From NCBI RefSeq assembly GCF_964340395.1, contig NC_135568.1, positions 922,501 to 937,500 on the forward strand: a DNA stretch of 15,000 nucleotides, read 5' to 3'. Shown here in pieces: positions 1-8,746 of this stretch (positions are counted from its first letter, which is position 1; the number at the start of each line of letters is the position of its first letter). A model generated the notes under the pieces. It was given only the letters and a program-made list of their open reading frames with translations. It had not been told where the DNA came from and searched no databases. This DNA is from Glandiceps talaboti (lineage: Eukaryota > Hemichordata > Enteropneusta > Spengelidae). The position numbers and the translations under genes were made by a program.

Positions 1-47
1 CAATCAGAAGAGACAGGAAGAGAACAAACGTTTTTTATTTATTTCTG

Positions 48-50
<3 letters not shown>

Positions 51-84
<34 letters not shown>
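51..84. repeat. CAAT tetranucleotide microsatellite
   Basis: Uninterrupted tandem CAAT units, about 34 bp, in upstream non-coding DNA. Confidence 0.9.
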
Positions 85-86
<2 letters not shown>

Positions 87-100
87 CATTGAAAAATGTG

Positions 101-140
101 TAAAATGTTTGTTATTGTACGTACAATAACAAACTTTTTA
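101..140. repeat. 40-bp near-perfect palindrome
   Basis: Centred between 120 and 121 on GTAC. Positions 107-134 are perfectly self-complementary (28 bp), and the arms extend to 101-140 with a single mismatched pair (106/135). As a cruciform or RNA it would form a ~20-bp stem without a loop. Confidence 0.8.
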
Positions 141-416
141 CCCTTTTTGCATCTTTTTGCAATGTATTGAGTTATGAACATGGACTTGGTATATGTTATT
201 TCACATTATTTTTTAAAGTAGAAAAACATAGTGAAGCTGTTTTATCAAATAAAAATCCAAAATAAATACCAAATTCTCATCCATATGGCCACTTAAAAAA
301 ACCATGTAAAATGTTTATTGTACGTTCAATAACAAACTTTTCAGACACTTTCTAAGTTTTTGCAATTTATTGAGTTACAACATGAACTTGGAATATGTTG
401 TTTCACATCCCTTTTT
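101..416 (+). repeat. Degenerate direct duplication of a ~110-bp unit
   Basis: Units at about 101-214 and 307-416 share TAAAATG, the TTATTGTACGT.CAATAACAAAC segment, TTTTTGCAAT.TATTGAGTTA and a segment ending TTTCACAT, offset by about 206 bp. The palindrome is intact in the first unit and decayed in the second. The source family is unknown. Confidence 0.65.
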
Positions 417-499
417 CAGGTAACTACGCCATTGTGACATTTGTATATAATTATCTTAGGAGGTCCATATGGCAGTCTTTACTCAAGGTCTTTTACCCT

Positions 500-518
500 A
501 GGTGAAAGGTCATGACCC
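500..518 (+). promoter_or_regulatory. DR1 plus inverted nuclear-receptor half-sites
   Basis: AGGTGAAAGGTCA (500-512) is a DR1 with one mismatch from AGGTCA-A-AGGTCA. The second half-site also forms an IR0 with TGACCC (507-518). It is 1.2 kb from the start codon. A motif match only. Confidence 0.25.
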
Positions 519-1267
519 GACCAACCCTAAATTTCTTCAATCTGGCAAAATAATGGAAACAATATTAATCGACACAACCTAGGACAGGATTTGAAAAATG
601 CTGCAACATCATTGATTGTAAGATGGCTACCCGACAAGGGCATATCTGAGCGAAAAGTATCCTTTATAGGTAAAAATAGGGACCTTTACAATTGAATGGT
701 TCAAATAAAGTGTAATTTCACTTTAAATGTCATTTAATTCTAAGACATTCAAATTTTTAAAGTATGATTAACAATTGAAAGTATCACCAACATGTACACA
801 TACTTTCCCCTTTGTCGTCTCAATATTTTTAATTTTCTTTGCAATTGATTTCATCGGGTGTCCTTGTCATTTCCTAAATGTTGAATGTGAGACTGAACTT
901 GAGACTGGTCTCCAATCTGATTTTGAATCTAATTCTGAGACCGACGCTATACACGTCCACCCTTTAGATATCGCATTATTGCCTCCACCTACGGAATTTG
1001 ATGGAAATTATGTTATCTTCTTTGTCTAACTTCTACTTTTGTATGGCAAGAAGTAACTTGGCGATTATAAAACCAAAGAATTAAAACTGTGTGAAATTTA
1101 TGAAACAGAAATGTTCCTGTATATGTCATTCTGTCTACCAGTTGTTCTCTATAGAAATCGTAAGTGTAGACAAGCCGACACAATATATATTTCAGCTAAA
1201 TGCAAAACGTTTAACACCATCCCGCGATTCTTTTGTGGTGCAATGACTTGGAAGTTGGATGTTGTTT

Positions 1268-1501
1268 AATAGGAAACTTGCAATCCAGACTGAGCATGCT
1301 CAGATCCAAAGGACTATGGGATTATCTGTGGTTATCGTAATATCTTATCTGGAGCTACCGATGAAATAAACCTCCCACATTGGTCAAGCTAAATATGAAT
1401 TGATCATTCGTGGTTATAAACAATTTAATAATATTGTTTACAATATTATCATATTTCCCATGATGCAACATTCAACATGGCGGGTTTGCAAGTTCCCTAT
1501 T
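1268..1501 (+). mobile_element. MITE-like element, copy 1
   Basis: A ~234-bp non-coding element with terminal inverted repeats: left AATAGGAAACTTGCAA, right TTGCAAGTTCCCTATT, one mismatch over 16 bp. A near-identical inverted copy lies at 14513-14764; the left ~112 bp differ at about 9 positions and the right ~51 bp at about 3, while the middle is diverged. It contains the perfect palindrome CTGAGCATGCTCAG and an internal hairpin near 1430-1451. If the TIR starts at GGGAAC, TA flanks both ends, as in Tc1/mariner-derived MITEs; the family is not certain. It ends about 220 bp before the start codon. Confidence 0.75.
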
Positions 1502-1557
1502 GTGTTAGCGATGGAGGGCGCACTTAATATATGATAAATTCAGTGGACGTAAGATAG

Positions 1558-1562
1558 CCAAT
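1558..1562 (+). promoter_or_regulatory. CCAAT box
   Basis: AGCCAATCA, a good NF-Y-type CCAAT context, about 160 bp upstream of the start codon and 34 bp upstream of the kB/GAS motif. Confidence 0.4.
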
Positions 1563-1579
1563 CATATACTACCTTAACA

Positions 1580-1663
1580 ATGTCAAAGCAGGTCAGGGAA
1601 TTCCCCGAACTATTTATCAAAAGTCCCTATGACACACCCCAGACTATCACGGTTGCTGTGTAA
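1580..1663 (+). other. Upstream ORF, 27 codons
   Basis: ATG at 1580 (context AACAATGT) is followed by 27 codons and TAA at 1661-1663, ending 59 bp before the main ATG. It spans the kB/GAS motif. It would act as a translational uORF only if transcription starts upstream of 1580, which is not known. Confidence 0.25.
1596..1609 (+). promoter_or_regulatory. Composite NF-kB-type and STAT GAS-type motif
   Basis: GGGAATTCCC (1596-1605) is a perfect palindromic match to the kB consensus GGGRNYYYCC. TTCCCCGAA (1601-1609) overlaps it and is a perfect TTCNNNGAA GAS match, with the same core as the GAS in the vertebrate IRF1 promoter. It lies 114 bp upstream of the start codon of an immune-type PARP gene. 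The match is seen directly; binding and function are inferred. Confidence 0.5.
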
Positions 1664-1722
1664 CACGAAATTCATAACCCATTTGCTGAAATTGTGCAGT
1701 CCGCTTTCGCGGAGAGCTCGAT

Positions 1723-1906
1723 ATGGCTCGATCTATATTAGTCTACGGTGTACCCGTGGAAATTGACGCGGAAAAAGCCTGTGATAAACTGGAGGTACAC
1801 TTCCAGAGGTCGGACAGGTTTGAAAGTACAGAGGTGGATACGATCCAACCAACCTGGGTAGACGGAAATGAAAGAGTGTTCTACGTTAGATTTGATTCGG
1901 ACATAG
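1723..1906 (+). CDS. Exon 1: first part of RRM1
   Basis: Encodes residues 1-61 plus one base of codon 62. Residues 4-11 (SILVYGVP) form the first RRM strand with an RNP2-like pattern. The helix DAEKACDKLEVHFQRS follows, and VFYVRFDSD is the RNP1-like third strand. The pattern resembles the RRM/NID-type folds of PARP14, PARP10, IFI35 and NMI (KLEVHFQ). Unlike RRM2 and RRM4 it lacks the SGGG loop. The donor is GTAAGG at 1907, phase 1. An in-frame stop at 1687-1689 makes this the first possible ATG in the frame. Confidence 0.85.
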
Positions 1907-4900
1907 GTAAGGTTATTTACATTTACAACGTGTGTGCAAATTCATATTCAAGCTAGAAATCAAGCTCGCATGGTATAAACTATAATTCGATCCGTTGGGT
2001 AAGTCTACAATAGTTTATAATATATTGAAATGACCTTATCTAACCTACATTGCTATTGATCCGCCATTTAAGGTCAAATGATACATGCATCATTGGCATG
2101 AATTGAATTGAATGAAGAATATTATACTTCCTTTTAGGTTTTTTACAGTAAAACTCACGGTTAAGTAGCTTCAAGATAATTATGCATTAAAACGTTGCTG
2201 ACTCATCATTGTTTATTGCTCACTTTCTAAGAAGCGAAACTTCTTTCATTTTCGATGTCGAGCAAACGACAAAGAAGGTGTGCACAAGAAATGATGACGT
2301 CGTATCCTTATACATGTATGTATTCACTGGTAGTGCAATCTGTAAACATACAGTGCAGGTCGCCCTGTCACATACAACTACCATCAGATCTCGAAGTTTT
2401 CTTACAAACTTTGTAAAAACATCTCTATATGGTTACTCTGTTTGCAAGTTCGTTCAATGAGCCCAGTGGCAATCAATATATTTATTATTAAAAACATTAT
2501 TAAATACAAACATACTTAGAACTGACTTAAAATAAATGAAAGTTGTAAAATTTGTATCAGTTGATCATGGCATTTTGGTTGAAAACTCTTGCTAAGGAAT
2601 ATCTCCAAGATACAACAAGATACAACAATAACAACAAAGTCAGCTACTATATACGTTGTAAAAGGCCTATAGTCCAGACATTAATCGTATCAGAGTTCAA
2701 AACAGCTGGAGAACCAGAGTACTTGAAGTAAGATCGCCTTAAAAACAACAATGGTTACCACCTCAATATACGATACTTTGTCACGAGTTAAGAATATTTA
2801 ACCGCGTCGTCCAATCAAACGCCACCTCTTAGACTTTTTAGGCGCTGCGCATATTGAGAAAAGATCAATATGTGCCAGTCAAGGCTATTGGTCGGTGCTG
2901 TCCTTGGGTAAGTCTAGAAAATATAGGAACATTGTGACGCAAGTATTGGAAAGGGAGTTATGTCTGTATGCCAAGTCACAGTGGAATGTGATTTGGCACA
3001 GTTTAAAAAAAATACTTTCAGATTGTACAAAAGCTTTATGCTGCATTTAGTTATTTGCACACACAGAACACAGCATTTCAATACGAAAGGTGACAATGTC
3101 ACTGAACACGCAAATAAATCGTCGGAGGACACTTAAAGCAATACATTATATTTGGTAAGCGTGAGAGCAACATTAAAAACAGTGTACGATAACAGAGTAC
3201 TTTTTCTATTTCTGAAATGATATAGGGTTATTACTTTTCTTTCCAGGTTGTATTTTCTTGTCGCGATATAGTTTTATTAGGACTTTAGAAATAATTACGG
3301 AATGGAGAGTGGACATTTTGTATTTTGTGAGTGCGATGTGTTGAGCTGCTAAAAAGTCGACATTGTTGTTAGATAGTTACCTCGCATTCAAATAGACAAA
3401 CGTTTACAAAGAGGTGGAGCCTTACAACTTTGAAACCAGGAGTAGTTTTGAGGTCAAATATGATTTATAATTATGTATCCTGTTACACTAGTATGTTCTG
3501 TTCCAAGTTGCCGTATAGATAGTTTGCAAGTGTTTGCGAGTATAGAGCGGTTCTAACTGCAAACGTATCATTTGATGAAGCTGACCTTACTAGTACTAAA
3601 TATTGTATGTCACTTGTTTTGATTCTAGATATTGAAGATGACGTTGTTCTGTATCTGAAAGTTGGCAATCATAGTACAGTTCCAATTCGAATACAACCTT
3701 GTCCGTCAGAAATCGAAGCGAATTTGTCCAAACAAACTTCGCAGCCATTGGAAGACGACGATTTTGATGATCAGACAAGTCCTTCCCAAGAGTTTCAGGT
3801 ATTTATCGATTGCTAACATGATTTATTGACGAGAGGTGTGTTATGCTGTATTATCGCAAAGGTCATAACCTCACATGGTAGATGAGATGTACTGACAGGG
3901 CGACCTTTACCCAATAGTCCTAATTGAACTCCGTCTGTTTGAGTTTTGTCTCGGCTTCGTCACGACTGATAGACTATTCAGGGTTTGACACTCATAAATA
4001 GACATAAAAATGTAGCCCTCTAAAATGTCGACGCAACTTTGAGATTTCTTTTCTCCAGTTTCCGAATATTATAGACTTATTCACTTTTGTGAATTGAGCA
4101 CGCAATACCATGAAGAAACTGCAGTAGCGCTATTGATCTCCGATCCACCCACCCACTCAACATTTAAAGGGGCACAAGCTGAGTGTATACGTTTTTTTGT
4201 GTGTAATTTTTTCTGTATATGTAAAGTTACAGTATTATATTTACTAATTTATACTTCGCCATCGTTTGTAATTGACAACTAAAATCTGGTAGTACAATGT
4301 ACATATAAGGTATGAACAATCTGATGAAAGATAATCGAAAACGAAAGAAAAAGCAAAGAAAAAAATACTCGTATATTGCCGGCTACAAAATTGGTGCAGG
4401 AGTGATTTGGAAAACAGTCGTTACTATTTTCACTTCTCCGTTTATTCATATTTTTGTCAACCCTCTCTCAGTACATTTTCGTTTTCCACTTTAGGCTGTA
4501 AGACCACATATAATGTTGTTGTAGTTTCATGAATTCGTGCAACATATGAAAATAATTTAAATAAACTGGGTAGCCATTTGGATTATGTCATGCCAATGAA
4601 ATACATTGGAGCTTTTTTAATTTGTATGTTAGCATGTTAAACATTCAATATCGCACAGTTTTCTCTTTCGATTCATTTCTTTGCACGAGTTTCCAACCTC
4701 AGAAAAGCAAGAAGTACTTTCAAAATGTTATTTTTAGCTCTGAGCTCAGACAATATGGTGGTCTTTGTGGACATTGTAAACGTTTGTGTCGCAGCCGAAA
4801 TATTCGCGTACATGTGTGGGTGGAGTAATTGTTGCATGTCATGCCATAATAAAAGTGCCATAGTCCAAAATAACAATGGCATTTTGTTCATCTCTAATAT

Positions 4901-6593
4901 TACAATGACCTTCCGCCTTAATGTATACTTGACAAAACAAGCCATTAATTTTAGGTTTTTTATATTATGTTGACTGCTTTTAAATTTGATTTTAAAGTTT
5001 CAGCTGTACCTCGTCTTTTACATTTTAACATTTTGTCATGGTGTATCCAACAACCACAAAGCATCGATGCAAAACGCACTTTTTGTGATTTTTATCAGGA
5101 AGCCATTGTTCAGACGACCATGGTGCAATTTTGTATAATTGAATACTAAAACTTTTTATCCATGGGTCAAGAATGCTATAATACACTCCATACTTAAATA
5201 TACACTAGCTGCAACTGGAATATTTCTTAAAAAGTTGTTTTGTTTGGTACAATAACTCACCATAACATCGTACACCCTGAACATTATTGCATCACCTAAG
5301 GGTAAACATACTTTTTGTAGCTGTGTACACGATAAATCAAATTGATTTTTTTGTCAGCGCACCCAAAATTAGGGCCCTCAACGGCGATTATGATTTCAAC
5401 CCTGTTTTATTCTACTTATGGATAACATCGACCACTGATTAACATATAAGTTGATGACATTGCGCATGCGTACACATTGTCGCAGCAGAAGAAAATGGCA
5501 TCGTCTTCTGCTGGTGGAGTAGACGCAAGCATAGAAAATTCATGGCTTTTGCAATTTTCTGAAGACAAGCTTGCCAATGTTTGTGTCAACAAGGATTTTG
5601 AATGAACAAAGTTGGTAATTATACTTTCGTATATTCCTGTGTTGCTTTTCAAACTACCTTCACTGTTGTCATATGAAAACCCTATGGTGTAACGCCATAT
5701 GTATCGTATGTTCTTTTCAGGCACTCCATACAAATTATGCAGTATATCATATTCATTGAAAGTATAGCAAACTATTTTCAATGTTTTCTGCATCTTTTCG
5801 TCACAGGTTGCACACACAGAGCAACCTTGGAACATCAATGAAGATGTAGATGACAACCTGAATGACCAATGCGAAGCAACCTATACCGACCAATGGCGTG
5901 CAACAACCGATAATCCCGACTCTGATTCCTCCGAAGACCAATTTCATACTCCTGATAGATCTGACAGTATGGATGATATAACACTTGACACACATCAAGA
6001 ACAGGAGACGATGTCAACTAATGAAGAACAAACTGGTATGCAATCAAATGAAAGCGATGAAAACCTCAGCTGTCAAGATTTGGAGAAAATAGATGAGTCT
6101 GATGAGTCTCCTGACCACCTGTCACCTGAACATAACCAGGTGCAAGAGGCGCTGATTTTACAAAATCAAGAAGAGCTTCCAATACCCCAAGAAGCATTTA
6201 CAAGTCAACAAGAATTCCAAAGTACTCAACATAATCGGTATTCACAGCCATTAACATCCACTCAGTCAGTACCCTCTACTCAACAGGTATTTCAGCAACA
6301 CAACCCTTCACAGCAGTACAACCATCCCCATTATCAAACCAGAACACTTTCGAATGTTACACCCCCACAGGAACCGAGAACACAAGATAACCTACTGCAA
6401 CAAGAAAAACAACAACCCAAGCCACAGTTCCAGCAATCAGAACAACCACAGATGCAGCAAAATCAACAACATTCACTACTATTAACATCACCACAATCAG
6501 TTCCCTTTGTTCCACAACCGGTACCATTTCAGGAGCACTATCCATCTCAACAATACAACCGACAAGAACAACCGATTACTGACTATCGCCTTC

Positions 6594-6660
<67 letters not shown>

Positions 6661-6929
6661 GCAGCAGCAGCAGCAGCAGCAGCATCATCAGCAAAATGAG
6701 CCACAGCAAGCACCAGAAACAAAACCATTCCATCAATCACAGCAAATGTATCAGCAACAATCAGCACCATCATCACATCCACCAAACTCATTACAGACAC
6801 CGTCACCTGCAATACCACCAAAAAAAACAGAACTCTCAGAACAACCAGCAGGGCAGCAATGTAGTCAGCCACCACCCTCAACACCACACTCACAGCAGCC
6901 GTGGGAAACTGGATACTATCCTCAAGGTC

Positions 6930-6972
<43 letters not shown>

Positions 6973-8676
6973 TCAACAACATCATCATCATGGATATCAA
7001 CACCCATCACAACATCATCATAATCAATACCAATCATATCCAGGTCCTGGCCCTTATTCCAGTCAACAATATTATGGTTGGGGTATGGGTCAAAATCATC
7101 CATATACACACATCCCTCCACAAAATTACCAAGGCATGCAACCACAATATAGAACGGGCTTTAATCATCAATATAGTCAGCATCACCATTTGAATCCAAT
7201 GATGAACACCCAGAGGGCATGGGGGCCTCGTCCACCATCTCATCAATACGGGCCATTTCATGGTCAACAACCGTATGGAGATTTTCACTCTAACAGTACA
7301 TGGCCTGGTCAGCAACAAGACATGGCTCGTCCACCATTTGACCAATGGCAGGAAGAAATGCCAAAGAGCTCTATGTATTGTGACAAGGGAGATAGTGGGC
7401 AGAAAAGTACCACTCCATCAACTTCCACACCTCACCAAACATTTACAAAATCTACCATGAAAATAAAGAAAGAGGAGAAACCTGAAGAGGAAGAACTCAC
7501 TAGCGAAGATGACACAGGTAATTCAGAGATACATTTATTTATCTTTTATCATTAAACGCCCTATCTTTGCTTCAAATATGTATTTGCACATTTAACGGCA
7601 CAATATCCTCTATGACATTAGAATCAATTTTATCGACGAATATACTTAGATATATAGTTGTACCTCAGTTAACAATGAGCCAATTAACATTTTAAGAAAC
7701 GGCAGCAAACTAATTGTACCCGCAAGGGTTGGAGATCGACAGTTAATGCTGACGCCATAGTTTCTTGAAAATTTGAGATCTCCACGAGTTTCAAGTAAAT
7801 TCATGTATCGAAACTGGGTTATCAGTAACATTAATTTCTTTTATTAAAACTGAAACTAAACAGGTTGGAAAGCGATAAATATATAGCATTGTAACACCTT
7901 CAGTGTAACGTGTACTGACATAACGCACAATCTTTGTGACTGTATGTTGTATTTGATAAGGCACTATTTGTGTTCGTTTCTGAAAATAATTACGATATAT
8001 TGTTTCCGAATTATTTAAAGTTATTTCGTTTGCTAAAATGTACGTAAATAAAATGCACTTTCTTTATAGACGAAGCCAACAAAGGATGTAGTGTTGAAGT
8101 GACTGGTTTTGATAGCATTGATTTAGAGACCCTAGAACTATACTTTGAGAGCAAGAGATCTGGTGGAGGTCAAATAGAAGGTGTTATTTTGAAAGGCGAA
8201 AAGACACTGATTATTACTTTTCAAGATGCTGAAGGTACGTGTTTTTTAATTTTCGTACACGATGTATGAATTCCAACTCTTGCCGTAATAATTGAATTCG
8301 AAGTCTTGAGGAAGTGCAATTAACATTGTAGTATATTGTAAGTTTTTAATTCGTTTTCCGTGTTGTCTTGAATAGTACAGCGACGCGTTCTTGAACAGAA
8401 AAGTCACATTGTCAACAAAGTTGCTCTTAAAGTGAAAGACGCTGTTGTTCTTCCTCGAGATGGGAAAAGTTTTTTATTGGAAGGACTACGAGAAGATACA
8501 ACACGCGAGGACTTGGATTTACTTCTTGGGAGTTGTACGGACATGGAAGAAGATCCCTTGTTTTTGTTTGGAGAGAAGCGTGGTGTTGTCTTAGTCAGAT
8601 ATCCAGTAGAAATTACAGGTACATTCCATATAGTCCTGTTATAATAACTAAATCGAAGTGTGTGTGTGTGTGCGTG

Positions 8677-8746
<70 letters not shown>

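Larger units (their letters stand above)
1..1267. other. Upstream non-coding region
   Basis: AT-rich DNA without a convincing gene. It holds the CAAT microsatellite, the duplicated unit and palindrome, and a nuclear-receptor-like motif at 500-518. An open stretch around 880-1029 has an acidic composition (ETELETGLQSDF, ESNSETD) but no good start or acceptor. It could be the last exon of a neighbouring gene, or chance. Confidence 0.5.
1502..1722 (+). promoter_or_regulatory. Presumed promoter and 5' leader
   Basis: About 220 bp separate the MITE-like element from the start codon. The stretch has a CCAAT box (1558-1562), AT-rich TATA-like sequence near 1524-1536, and an overlapping kB/GAS motif (1596-1609). 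The transcription start cannot be placed from sequence, so the boundary between promoter and leader is unknown. Confidence 0.45.

Noticed and set aside
775-1029. 84-codon open frame upstream, with a hydrophobic N-terminal part and acidic C-terminal part
   Set aside because: It begins at TTG, not ATG, and no homology or good splice acceptor is visible. A last exon of a neighbouring gene cannot be excluded.
4673-4973. Overlapping 80-90-codon open frames on both strands in intron 2
   Set aside because: No domain, no good start context and no splice logic; typical chance ORFs in AT-rich intron.
5416-5856. 146-codon open frame on the minus strand
   Set aside because: No recognisable domain, it runs across the exon 3 acceptor, and its composition looks random. 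Kept only as a caution next to the small + strand ORF.
6497-7193. Overlapping ORFs rich in polyLeu, polyAsn, polyVal or polyAla in other frames and on the minus strand
   Set aside because: They are shadows of the CAA/CAG repeats in exon 3. The glutamine frame alone joins cleanly to its flanking exons.
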